A DNA stretch of 64,000 bases from Polyangiaceae bacterium (lineage in GTDB: Bacteria; Myxococcota_A; Polyangia; Polyangiales; Polyangiaceae), in contig JAICUB010000031.1 of assembly GCA_025936045.1 (NCBI GenBank), positions 1-64,000 of the forward strand, read 5' to 3'. Numbering within the stretch: the stretch's first letter is position 1; each line of letters opens with the position of its first letter. The position numbers and the translations under genes were made by a program. Shown here one piece after another: positions 45,367 to 53,412 of the stretch. The notes beneath the pieces are model-generated. The model was not told the DNA's origin. It saw nothing but the letters and a program-made list of their open reading frames with translations, and did not search any database.

Positions 45367-46067
45367 GGCAAGCTCGTGTTCAGCTTCTTTCTGTAGGCCG
45401 AGTTCGGGTAGCGCCGAGCGAAGGCAGCGGCCCTTTGCGCGGCGTCGTCCGTACGACCGAGACGTTTGAGCGCTTCGATGGCAATCACCTCGCGCTCCTG
45501 AGCTAGCACGCCCGCCGGAAAGTGGGCACGATGTTGCTCGGTGAGCGCGAGTGCGCGCGCGGGATCGGCAGAAAGCGCGGTGCGCGCGCGCTCGAGCAGT
45601 TGGGCCTCCGTCTCCGCCGGCCGCGTCGAGGCGGCGTTCGGGCGGGAGGACGAGCTCGCGCTCGGCGCGCTCGAACCGAGCGGCACGGCGCTACCGTTCG
45701 CGGCGGCGTCGCCGGCGACGGGAGCGCTCATGACCGGGGGAACGACCGACGGCGCCGGGGAAACCTCGGGCGGTGCGGGCACGCTGTCCGGCACGTCCGG
45801 CGGGCGCGGCGTGTGTGGCCCGAAATTCAGCGCGAAGAACACGGCGGAGCCCGCGACGAGGACGCCGAGCGCCGCGAGCTTGCCGACGGTGGCCCAACCC
45901 GGCCAGGCGGACCCGCCGGCCGGCGACTCGAGCACGGGACCGAGCCGCGCAGCGAGGCGCCGGAGGTCGCCGTCGCTCGGCAAATCCTTCGTGCCCGCCG
46001 CGAAGAGGCGTGCGAGCTCGGGCGGAACGTCAGCGCCACCGTCTCGAAAACGAACGGGCTCGCTCAT
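45363..46067 (-). CDS. putative anti-sigma or sigma-associated membrane protein with TPR-like C terminus
   Basis: 234 residues. Cytoplasmic N terminus (about 60 residues: VRFRDGGADVPPELARLFAAGTKDLPSD), one membrane helix near 61-84 (TVGKLAALGVLVAGSAVFFALNF), a Pro/Ser-rich periplasmic linker and a helical C terminus with LLERARTALSADPARALALTEQHRAHFPAGVLAQEREVIAIEALKRLGRTDDAAQRAAAFARRYP, a TPR-like pattern. It follows the ECF sigma gene with a four-base overlap, the classic place for an anti-sigma factor. No zinc-binding HxxxCxxC motif is seen, so it is not a standard zinc anti-sigma protein. Confidence 0.65.
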   Translation of the reverse strand: MSEPVRFRDGGADVPPELARLFAAGTKDLPSDGDLRRLAARLGPVLESPAGGSAWPGWATVGKLAALGVLVAGSAVFFALNFGPHTPRPPDVPDSVPAPPEVSPAPSVVPPVMSAPVAGDAAANGSAVPLGSSAPSASSSSRPNAASTRPAETEAQLLERARTALSADPARALALTEQHRAHFPAGVLAQEREVIAIEALKRLGRTDDAAQRAAAFARRYPNSAYRKKLNTSLP

Positions 46068-46606
46068 CGCTCGCTCCCCTGTTCACGAGCGGCCGTGAGT
46101 ACTTCGAGCATGCGGGCGCGCGCGGCGTGCAGACGCGAATACGCGGTCTGCAGCGGACACCCGACGACTTCAGCGACCTCTTTCATGGTGAGGCCTTCGA
46201 GCTCGTAAAGGACGAGCACGGTGCGCTTGTCGTCGTCGAGCTCGGCGAGCAACGCTTGAAGCTCCGCGCGCGCTTCGACGCGCGCGTCCGGTCCGAAGCT
46301 GCCGCTCGCCGCCAGGTGCTCCCCGGGCTCGGCGTGCGCGCGTTCGTTGCGGACGTGCGCGCGGCGCCGGTGATCCGAGGCGACGCGCAAGCAGATGCCG
46401 TAAAGCCAAGTCTTGAGCGACGAGCGTCCCTCGAATTCGCCGAGCTTTCTGTGCACCACCACGAAGACCTCTTGGCAGAGGTCCGGAACGTCGGCCTCGG
46501 AGATGCCGAGATGCCGGAAGGTGCGCCAAACGTAACCTGCGTGTTCATCGAAGACCTCACGGACCGTGGAAGCGGCTCCGGGTTTCAACAAGGTCAGTGG
46601 GAACAC
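46064..46606 (-). CDS. ECF-type RNA polymerase sigma factor
   Basis: 180 residues. Region 2: VFDEHAGYVWRTFRHLGISEADVPDLCQEVFVVVHRKLGEFEGRSSLKTWLYGICLRVASDHRRR; region 4: LAELDDDKRTVLVLYELEGLTMKEVAEVVGCPLQTAYSRLHAARARM, with the helix-turn-helix. The linker is short and the protein has no region 3, as in ECF factors. GTG start. Its stop overlaps the next gene, which is likely its regulator; the OMP-like gene lies 13 bases upstream. Confidence 0.93.
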   Translation of the reverse strand: MFPLTLLKPGAASTVREVFDEHAGYVWRTFRHLGISEADVPDLCQEVFVVVHRKLGEFEGRSSLKTWLYGICLRVASDHRRRAHVRNERAHAEPGEHLAASGSFGPDARVEARAELQALLAELDDDKRTVLVLYELEGLTMKEVAEVVGCPLQTAYSRLHAARARMLEVLTAAREQGSER

Positions 46607-46619
46607 GGCGTTGTGATTA

Positions 46620-47666
46620 TCAAAGGGCGAGCACCAAACCCGCCGTGGCGGCTCCCGTTACCGGGCTTGCCTGGAAAATTCTGCGCTGCTCGCCGCTCGG
46701 ACCGCGCGAAAAATAACTATCGCGGGTGAGCGGGGCTTCCGCGCCGAGCTCGAGTGCGACGCCGAGGGGGGGCGCGAACCAGAAGGCGGCATCAGCGGAA
46801 ACACCGAGAGCGTAATAGAGCTCATCGCTCCGCTCCGTCTCCTGAAATCCGAAGCCGCGCGCGGCCACTCGGCCGACGCGCTGACCAACGCAGCCCAAAA
46901 GCCTAAGCCGCGTGGCGACATGTTCGAGCGGGCAGAGCTCGAGACCCACCGCTATCAGCGAAAACCTGCCGCCCCGATCGGCCGAGGGTGCGTGCGCGTC
47001 CCCTGGAAAAAAGATCTGCGGGCGCAGGCGCAGCTCGACGAAATGGGGCGGGCGCACGCCGAACGTCAGTGACGGACCGAGCGGCAACCCCGGCAGCGCG
47101 CCCGCGAGGATGCCGACGCCGGCTCCGAGCTCGAACCGAAACGGCTCGCGTGGCGCGAACGTGTCGGGGGGGATTTCGATGGGCGTGGGCTTGGCGATTG
47201 GCTGCGGCGACGGCGCCGTCGCCGGCGCCGTCGGTTCCGTGCCGGACGCTTTCGTTCCGCTCTTGGCCGCCAGCACGGCGTCATGTGCCTCGGGCGAATC
47301 GACGAGTAGCGCGACGACGAGCACGAGCGACTCGTCGAGCGAGGAACAGTGCGGCGCGCGCGTGTCGAGCTCGCGAGCACCGAGCTCGGCGCCGTCGGGG
47401 CCGCGCAAGACGAGCTTTGCCGACCAGGTGCTGCCCGCGTCACGCGCCAGTGTTACGTCGATACGCACATCGGCGGAGCCCGCGTCGACGAACACGTGCC
47501 GGTGGAGACGCCGCTCGACCGCACGCCCGACGGCGCGCTCGCGAATGCAGGCCTCGGTGCCGGCTCCGCGCGTGACGTCGAGCGTCACGCGCGGCTCATC
47601 GTCGAGCGCGTGCCCCGTGCGCGCCCAAAGCACGACACCGAGAGCGAAGCCGAGCCCGCGCCGCAT
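46620..47666 (-). CDS. putative outer-membrane beta-barrel-like protein
   Basis: 348 residues. Signal peptide MRRGLGFALGVVLWARTGHA, an alpha/beta N-terminal domain (about 25-140) with one pair of cysteines, a Pro/Thr linker, then about 180 residues of alternating strands ending in hydrophobic-aromatic pattern (FELGAGVGILAGALPG, FVELRLRPQIFFPG, LYYALGVSADAAFWFAPPLGVALELGAEAPL, AATAGLVLAL), typical of a small outer-membrane barrel. Function unknown. It sits between a Cys-rich lipoprotein and the ECF sigma gene on one strand, 13 and 15 bases from them. Confidence 0.65.
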   Translation of the reverse strand: MRRGLGFALGVVLWARTGHALDDEPRVTLDVTRGAGTEACIRERAVGRAVERRLHRHVFVDAGSADVRIDVTLARDAGSTWSAKLVLRGPDGAELGARELDTRAPHCSSLDESLVLVVALLVDSPEAHDAVLAAKSGTKASGTEPTAPATAPSPQPIAKPTPIEIPPDTFAPREPFRFELGAGVGILAGALPGLPLGPSLTFGVRPPHFVELRLRPQIFFPGDAHAPSADRGGRFSLIAVGLELCPLEHVATRLRLLGCVGQRVGRVAARGFGFQETERSDELYYALGVSADAAFWFAPPLGVALELGAEAPLTRDSYFSRGPSGEQRRIFQASPVTGAATAGLVLAL

Positions 47667-47681
47667 GGCGCGACCAGCTTA

Positions 47682-48833
47682 TCAGCGCACGAGCACGGTA
47701 CAGCAACCGAGCGAGCAGTAGAGCCCCGCCGGGCATGCCGGGAGGCCGGCACCGCAGACTTGCTGGCCGCCGTCGCACGAATAGCTCGGGGGTGGAGGCG
47801 GGGGCGGGCTGCCGCCGGTGCCGCCCATCGCGTCGGAGCCGCCGGTGCCGCCCGTCGCGTCGGAGCCGCCGGTGCCGCCCGTCGCGTCGGAGCCGCCGGT
47901 CCCACTCGTGCCGCCCGTACCCGTATCGGGGGGCGTGCAGCTCGCGGGGAGATCGGCCGCGGTCTTGCCGGGGCAGAGCTCACACTCGCCGCAAGGATTC
48001 TGGCAGAGGGCGCTCTTCGAGCAGCGCGGACACGCCTTCTCGTCGGAGATGTTTGCGAGCGAACAGGTCGACGCCTCGTAAATATCGACGGTCGAACCGT
48101 CGGCCACTTGAATGGTGCAGCAGCCGAAGCAGTCGCAACCGTTCGGCGCCGCGGCGCCGCACTTGTCGAGACACTGCTGCGTCACGGTGCACTGCGGGTC
48201 ATCCGGCGCGAGTTCGCCCGTGAGACAGGTCGTCGGGTAGCGACAGCCGTCGTCGCCCGCGCCCGAGTTGCCGTCGAAGAAGCAGTCCTGCCACTTAGGA
48301 TCGCTATTGTCGCCGGGGATCCCGGTGGCGAAGGAACCTTCGTCGTTGTCCCACGGACCCGCGCATTCGGGGTCGAGTCCGTCGATCAAGCCGTCGCCGT
48401 CGTTGTCGATGCCGTCGCTGCATTGAGTCGAGCCGAGTGGAGGCAGACTCGGGTAGCCCCCGGTAGCGCTGTCACCGGCGATGCCCGACGTGCCGCCCGT
48501 CAAGCCGTCGCCTGCTCCCGCCGCGTCCGTGCCGCCCGTTGCGCCGCTGCCGTTCGTCGCGCCGCTGCCGCTCGTTGCGCCGCTCCCGCTCGTCGAACCG
48601 CCCTTGCCGCTCGTGGTGCCGCCCGTGTTACCGGTGGTTCCACCGGTGCTCACCGAGCCGTCCGCGCCTTGACCAGCTTCGGCTCCGCTGCCGTGCGGCG
48701 GGTTGCTCGCATCGCTGTGCGAGTTTCCGCTGCAAGCGACCGAAGCAGCCGCCGCGAGAGCGAAGAGCGACGTGAAAGCGAGCGCGCGCGCGTGCTGTCG
48801 CGAGCGCGAGACGTAGCGAGAGGTGAGAGTCAT
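47682..48833 (-). CDS. Cys-rich lipoprotein, paralogue B of the ECF block
   Basis: 383 residues. Lipobox ending ASVAC, long Gly/Ser/Thr linker, Cys-rich domain with NDGDGLIDGLDPECAGPWDNDEGSF, DCFFDGNSGAGDDGCRY, PNGCDCFGCCTIQ and C-terminal GLYCSLGCCTVLVR, matching the gene at 44443-45366 landmark by landmark. Before the last motif an extra Gly/Asp-rich tandem repeat has been inserted (see 47811-47891). ATG start. First gene of the five-gene minus-strand block; divergent from the trypsin-like lipoprotein with a 144-base gap. Confidence 0.75.
   Translation of the reverse strand: MTLTSRYVSRSRQHARALAFTSLFALAAAASVACSGNSHSDASNPPHGSGAEAGQGADGSVSTGGTTGNTGGTTSGKGGSTSGSGATSGSGATNGSGATGGTDAAGAGDGLTGGTSGIAGDSATGGYPSLPPLGSTQCSDGIDNDGDGLIDGLDPECAGPWDNDEGSFATGIPGDNSDPKWQDCFFDGNSGAGDDGCRYPTTCLTGELAPDDPQCTVTQQCLDKCGAAAPNGCDCFGCCTIQVADGSTVDIYEASTCSLANISDEKACPRCSKSALCQNPCGECELCPGKTAADLPASCTPPDTGTGGTSGTGGSDATGGTGGSDATGGTGGSDAMGGTGGSPPPPPPPSYSCDGGQQVCGAGLPACPAGLYCSLGCCTVLVR
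47811..47891 (-). repeat. 27-bp in-frame tandem repeat, three copies
   Basis: Units at 47811, 47838 and 47865 are 27 bases each; the second and third are identical and the first differs by one base. In the lipoprotein they encode three successive nine-residue Gly/Ser/Asp blocks of the type GGTGGSDAT. The repeat is specific to paralogue B and expands its C-terminal linker. It is a likely site of slippage. Confidence 0.85.
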
Positions 48834-48977
48834 CGCTCGGTCAGTGGTCAGCCCGGAGCGCTTTTATCAACTCGACGCTAATCGGCCAGCCGACCTCTCG
48901 TCGGCCATGAATATTTCTTACGCCGCTCACCCGGTGTGCGCCGATGTCGGATAAGGTGCGCCGCGTAGGAGATACCA

Positions 48978-50465
48978 ATGAAGCATTTGAAAGCACTCGG
49001 TTTAGTGTGTGCGGGGGCAGCAATGGTCGGGTGCGCCTCGGCGGGTCCGAACTCGGACAAACCGGAAGATCGTACGACTTCGGACGCCATCATTCGGCCC
49101 ACGACGACCGGTGGCCGCGATCAGGTCGTGATGATCTACGCGGAGGTCGTCCGGCCCAACGGCACCATCGGCACTATCTCCTGCTCGGGCAGCTACTTCG
49201 CTCCGCGCGTGGTGCTCACGGCCGCACACTGTCTGACCAACGTCTTCGCGGACATGGTGTTCGTCTACTTCGGCGACGACTTCCCGACCGACTTCGCCGC
49301 GGAGGTAACGCAGCAGAGCACGCTGCTCAGCGTGCCGCCCCCCGGGCAGCCGTCGCACTTCTCCAAGGCGGACTCGTGGGAAATCAATCCCGCGTACGAC
49401 GCGAACCTCAATTATCCCGACATGGGCGTGATCTACCTCGATCGCAAGCTGCCGTTCGATCCGCTGCCGCTCTACCGCTCGCGACTCGACAATAGCTGGC
49501 TCAACAAAACCGTGACGATCACCGGCTGGGGCGGCAACACGGCGCCGACGCCGACGACGACGTCGGGGTCGAAGGTCGAGCGCACGGGCACGACGAAGTT
49601 TTTGGGTTCACCGACTGCGGCCGACTACCACGCCGATGATCCGAACCTCGGCATGCTGAACGCCACCGCGCGCAACAACAGCTTCAAGCTCGACGGCCAC
49701 GCGCCGAACTCGAACCCGTGCTTCGGTGACTCGGGCGGCCCGACGATCATCAACCAGTACGGTCAGGATTACATCGCGGGGGTCGGCTACTGGGTCGGCC
49801 TTTCCTGCGAGGATTACAGCATCTTCACGCGCCTCGATCCGTTCTTGCCGTTCCTCGACGAGGCGTACAAGAAGGGCGGACAAGAGACGCTCATCCCGGC
49901 ACTCGACTGCGTCGCACCGAACCCGCTCGGCGGATACACCGCGTACTTCGACTACGACAACAAGAACGGCGTCGCGATCACGCTCCCGTACGGCGCGAAG
50001 AACTCGCTCGCGCTCGACACCACGAGCAACCGCCCGACGCGGTTCACGACCGGAGAGCACGACTTCGTCTTCGGCGTGGACTTCGCTCAGACCCAGACGC
50101 TCAACTGGACGCTCGCTCCCGACAACAGCCCGCGAACGAGCATCAACGTGACGAAGAACTCGCGCGCGTGCGGAGCCGACGAGGCGCCGCTCGTCGCGTG
50201 CGGCAACGCTTGCCGCGCTCAGGAGAAGTCGGGCTGCACCGACATGCTCGGCTACCTCGACTGCATGGAGAACTGCACGGCGACGAACGAGTTCTTCGTC
50301 GAGCAGTATTCGATGTGCGTCGACGAGTACGCGACGTACAATAACTGCCTCGGCACGGTGGCGCCCGGCGTGAGCAACTGGATTTGCCAGGACGGTTTCA
50401 TCCCGGACGCGGACGCGTGCTTCGACCAGGAGAACGCGCTCATCGACTGCATCTACGGCGGCTGA
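48978..50465 (+). CDS. trypsin-like serine protease, lipoprotein, with Cys-rich tail
   Basis: 495 residues. Lipobox MVGC (Cys19). S1 catalytic triad visible: His84 in VVLTAAHC, Asp148 in PDMGVIYLD, Ser252 in CFGDSGGP. After a beta-rich region, the C-terminal 100 residues hold about twelve cysteines (ACGADEAPLVACGNACRAQ, CMENCTATNEF, CVDEYATYNNCLG, WICQDGF, DACFDQENALIDCIYGG). A surface-tethered endopeptidase is the likely role. A ribosome-binding site (AGGAG near 48967) precedes the ATG. The S1 specificity-pocket Asp, six residues before Ser in trypsin, is not clear, so substrate preference is open. Confidence 0.88.
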   Translation: MKHLKALGLVCAGAAMVGCASAGPNSDKPEDRTTSDAIIRPTTTGGRDQVVMIYAEVVRPNGTIGTISCSGSYFAPRVVLTAAHCLTNVFADMVFVYFGDDFPTDFAAEVTQQSTLLSVPPPGQPSHFSKADSWEINPAYDANLNYPDMGVIYLDRKLPFDPLPLYRSRLDNSWLNKTVTITGWGGNTAPTPTTTSGSKVERTGTTKFLGSPTAADYHADDPNLGMLNATARNNSFKLDGHAPNSNPCFGDSGGPTIINQYGQDYIAGVGYWVGLSCEDYSIFTRLDPFLPFLDEAYKKGGQETLIPALDCVAPNPLGGYTAYFDYDNKNGVAITLPYGAKNSLALDTTSNRPTRFTTGEHDFVFGVDFAQTQTLNWTLAPDNSPRTSINVTKNSRACGADEAPLVACGNACRAQEKSGCTDMLGYLDCMENCTATNEFFVEQYSMCVDEYATYNNCLGTVAPGVSNWICQDGFIPDADACFDQENALIDCIYGG

Positions 50466-50482
50466 GCGCACCTAAAAGACGA

Positions 50483-50524
50483 GCGCCCCGCAGGCTTCGA
50501 CCACGCGTCGGGCCCGCGGGGCGC
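50483..50524. terminator. bidirectional hairpin terminator candidate
   Basis: GCGCCCCGC (50483-50491) and GCGGGGCGC (50516-50524) pair perfectly over nine GC-rich bases with a 24-base loop. The site lies between the convergent protease and debranching-enzyme genes, preceded by AAAAG at 50474 and followed by TTTC at 50528, so a weak U-tract is available in both directions. Confidence 0.55.
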
Positions 50525-50530
50525 AGCGTT

Positions 50531-52540
50531 TCAACCGCCGAGCTCGACGAGCGCGCGCAGGATCTCGGCGACGGCCGTCGCTTGCGCCGGACACGCGCGC
50601 CGCCGAAACGGCGCGTCACCGTCCGAGAGCTGCGCGAGCTGGCCGAAGAGCGGAGCGCTGTCGATCACCTGCTCGAGCAGTCGTACGAGCTCGTCCGAGC
50701 CTTGCGGCTCGTCGCCCCACAAGTGGTGCGCGGCACGCACGTAGTAGCCGAGGAGGTGCGTCCAGGCGGTGCCCTGGTGGTAAGCAAACTCGCGCTCGGC
50801 GACGTTGCCGCCGAAGTGCCCCATGTACAGCCGATCCTGCGGCGAGAGGCTCCGCACGCCTTGCGTCGTGAGTAGCTCCGACCGCACGCGGGACAAGATC
50901 GCTTCGGCTTGCCAGTCGTCGAACAGCGCCGGATCGATCGCGAGCGCGATGAGCGCGTTCGGGCGCACGCTTTGGTCCGCCCACGCGTCCGCGCGGTCGC
51001 GCGCCTCGCTCACGCAATCGTACGGGTAGTCGGTGTCGACGCACCAGAAGCGGCTCCGAAATACGGCGCGCACGCGGTTGGCCGCTTCGCCCGCTCGCGC
51101 GGCGAGCGCGTCGTATCCGTAAAAGTTCGCGAGGGTGGTGAGCAGTTCTGCGCCACGAGCGAAGAGCGCCTGGTGCTCGATGGCGATGCCGCTGCGCGCC
51201 GTGACGGGCTTGCCGTCGACCTGAGCGTCCATCCACGTGAGCGCGACGCCGGGCTCTTGCGTCACCAACAAGCCGTCAGCCGACTGCCAAACGAGCTTTT
51301 GCCTCGGGCCCGTGAAACGCAGGAACGCACGCGCCAGCGCCGGAAATACTCGGTCCACCATGAACGGGTGGCGCGGTCCGAGGCGAGCCAGGAAGAGCCG
51401 CGCCGTCTCGAACAACCAGAGCGTCGCGTCCGGAAGCGAGCGCGCCCGCTGAGCTCCGGGACTCGGTACGACGGCGGGCAGCAGGCCGCCACGCTGGTGG
51501 CGCAGGAGCTCTGCGAGCAGCTTCTCGGCGCGGTCGTATTGCTCTCGCGCGAAAAATAGGCCCGGCAGCGCGATCAGCCAGTCGCGCACGAAGAGCTGAT
51601 GGCTCGGGTAGCCCGCGGCGACGCTCGGCGGGCTGACCGCGTCCAGACAGAACTGCTCGGCGGCGACCGCGAGCACGCGCACGGCGTTCGAGCGCTTCGG
51701 GCCGAGATCCCGAGCGCGCAGGAATTCGACCGCTTCTTCGACGATCTCGGCGGGACGCCCTTGGAGGGGCGAACCGACGGAGACGGCGACATGGCACGTC
51801 TTGCCCGGCTCGAGCACGAGCTCGAATACGCCCGGCGTCCACATGTCCTCCTGAAAGGCGAGTCCGTCGGCGCGATCCTCGAGGTACTCGAAGCGCCGCC
51901 ACCAGTCGGGCGATCCCATGAACATGCCCTCGTGCGTGAAATGCACGGAGGGCAACGCGGGAACCGGCTTGAGCTCCACTGCGCCCGGCCGCAGCGTGAC
52001 GACCTGCATCATCCCGCCGTGCTCGTTCATGAGCGAGTCGATCGGCCGGAGCGGCATCAGCGGGCGGATGCTGATCTTGGCGGGAGTGCGGCCGTACCAG
52101 GTGTAGCTCCAGACGGATTCATTTCGCCCGCGCGCGAGGCAGAGCGTGCGTTCGAGCGTGTGGGCGCCGAGCCGGTAGGTCCAACGCGGGATCGGATCCA
52201 TCGCGAAGTACTCGAGCAGGCGGTAACCGAGCGTCGGGGCGACGTTCGGGAATTGGTGGGTCGAAAGCCGGTAGGTCCGTCGATCGTCCTCGACGTGCAC
52301 CGTGGTCTCGCCGTGACTCACGATGACGTGCCGGCCGAGCGGCGGCTCGAGCATGGCCACGAACGCGCCGTGGTGGCGCCGCATGTGCATGAGCGGCACC
52401 GTGCTCATCGCGTAGGCGCCCGCACCGTTCGTGTGCAGCCATTCGCGCTCGCCGGGCGCGAGCTCACCGCCGAGCTGCACGATGGGCCAGGGGCCGCTGC
52501 GTGAGGGCTTCCAGCCGCTCTTCTCGCGACCGGCCTTCAC
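50531..52540 (-). CDS. glycogen debranching enzyme-like amylo-alpha-1,6-glucosidase
   Basis: 669 residues. The N-terminal GREWLxTNGxGA motif of the family is here as REWLHTNGAGAYAMSTVPLMHMRRHHG, followed by a beta-rich domain and a C-terminal (alpha/alpha)6 barrel with FVRDWLIALPGLFFAREQYDRAEKLLAELLRHQRGGLLPAV, DATLWLFETARLFLA and LTWMDAQVDGKPVTARSGIAIEHQALFARGAELL. These match archaeal/bacterial GDE C-terminal-type enzymes that cut alpha-1,6 glucosyl stubs. Cytoplasmic. GTG start overlaps the aroE stop, so the enzyme is the third gene of an xseA-aroE operon. Confidence 0.88.
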   Translation of the reverse strand: MKAGREKSGWKPSRSGPWPIVQLGGELAPGEREWLHTNGAGAYAMSTVPLMHMRRHHGAFVAMLEPPLGRHVIVSHGETTVHVEDDRRTYRLSTHQFPNVAPTLGYRLLEYFAMDPIPRWTYRLGAHTLERTLCLARGRNESVWSYTWYGRTPAKISIRPLMPLRPIDSLMNEHGGMMQVVTLRPGAVELKPVPALPSVHFTHEGMFMGSPDWWRRFEYLEDRADGLAFQEDMWTPGVFELVLEPGKTCHVAVSVGSPLQGRPAEIVEEAVEFLRARDLGPKRSNAVRVLAVAAEQFCLDAVSPPSVAAGYPSHQLFVRDWLIALPGLFFAREQYDRAEKLLAELLRHQRGGLLPAVVPSPGAQRARSLPDATLWLFETARLFLARLGPRHPFMVDRVFPALARAFLRFTGPRQKLVWQSADGLLVTQEPGVALTWMDAQVDGKPVTARSGIAIEHQALFARGAELLTTLANFYGYDALAARAGEAANRVRAVFRSRFWCVDTDYPYDCVSEARDRADAWADQSVRPNALIALAIDPALFDDWQAEAILSRVRSELLTTQGVRSLSPQDRLYMGHFGGNVAEREFAYHQGTAWTHLLGYYVRAAHHLWGDEPQGSDELVRLLEQVIDSAPLFGQLAQLSDGDAPFRRRACPAQATAVAEILRALVELGG

Positions 52541-53412
52541 GCGCTCCTCCGCAAGAGCTCCGCGTCGGCGGCGCGCCGGAGCGCCTCACGCGGGGCTGCG
52601 ACGCCGAGCCAGAGCTCGAAGGCGAGCGCCGCCTGCCCGACGAGCATCCCGAGCCCGCCGCGCGCGACCGCGCCGTGCGCGCGTGCCTCGCGCAGAAACT
52701 CGGTGTCCGCCGGATTGTAGACGAGATCGTAGGCGACGGCGCCCGGCTGCAGGCGGCTCCAGGGCACGACCCGCGCCACGTCGCCGCCGGGCTCCGCGCC
52801 GTGCATGCCCGCGCTCGTGGCCTGCACGATGACGTTCGCCGTCGCGGCGAAAACTGCGAGCTCTGACGCGGCGCCCGGCCACGCGAGCAAGCGCGCGCCG
52901 AGACGCGTGAGCTCCGCCGCGAGCGGCCAGGCGCTTCGGTCCGCCGTCGGCGCGAAACGCCGCGCCGACACGCCGATCGTGCGCGCGCCGAGCCGAGAGA
53001 GCGCCGCGACGGCCGCGAGTGTCGCCCCGCCGCTCCCTAGCACGAGCCCCGACGCCGGCGCGGAAATGAGCTCACCAATGTCGCCGGCGAGCGCGGGGAC
53101 GTCGGTGTTGTGCGCGATGATCGCGCCGTCCGGAGCGCGCACGAGCACGTTGGCCGCCCCGACCACGGCCGCGCTCGCGTCCGCCCGATCCGCGCGCGCG
53201 AGCGCCTCGCGCTTCCACGGGATCGTGACGTTCGCCCCGGCGATCGAGCCGCGACGGAGCTCGGTGAAGGCGCCGTCGAGCGCGGGCAGATCCGGGACGT
53301 CGAGGAGCTCGTAGCGGTGCGGGAAGCCGAGCGCGGCATACGCCGCCTGGTGGATCACCGGGGAGAGCGAGTGGGCGACCGGATGCCCGAAGAGGACGAA
53401 ACGGCGGCTCAC
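52537..53412 (-). CDS. aroE: shikimate dehydrogenase
   Basis: 291 residues. Motifs: LFGHPVAHSLSPVIHQAAYAALG (shikimate-binding SLSP), IAGANVTIPWKREAL (catalytic Lys), ANVLVRAPDGAIIAHNTDVPALAGDI (NTD), and GLVLGSGGATLAAVAALSRLGARTIGVSAR (NADP site). It reduces 3-dehydroshikimate to shikimate in aromatic amino-acid synthesis. GTG start overlaps the xseA stop by four bases. Confidence 0.93.
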   Translation of the reverse strand: MSRRFVLFGHPVAHSLSPVIHQAAYAALGFPHRYELLDVPDLPALDGAFTELRRGSIAGANVTIPWKREALARADRADASAAVVGAANVLVRAPDGAIIAHNTDVPALAGDIGELISAPASGLVLGSGGATLAAVAALSRLGARTIGVSARRFAPTADRSAWPLAAELTRLGARLLAWPGAASELAVFAATANVIVQATSAGMHGAEPGGDVARVVPWSRLQPGAVAYDLVYNPADTEFLREARAHGAVARGGLGMLVGQAALAFELWLGVAAPREALRRAADAELLRRSA

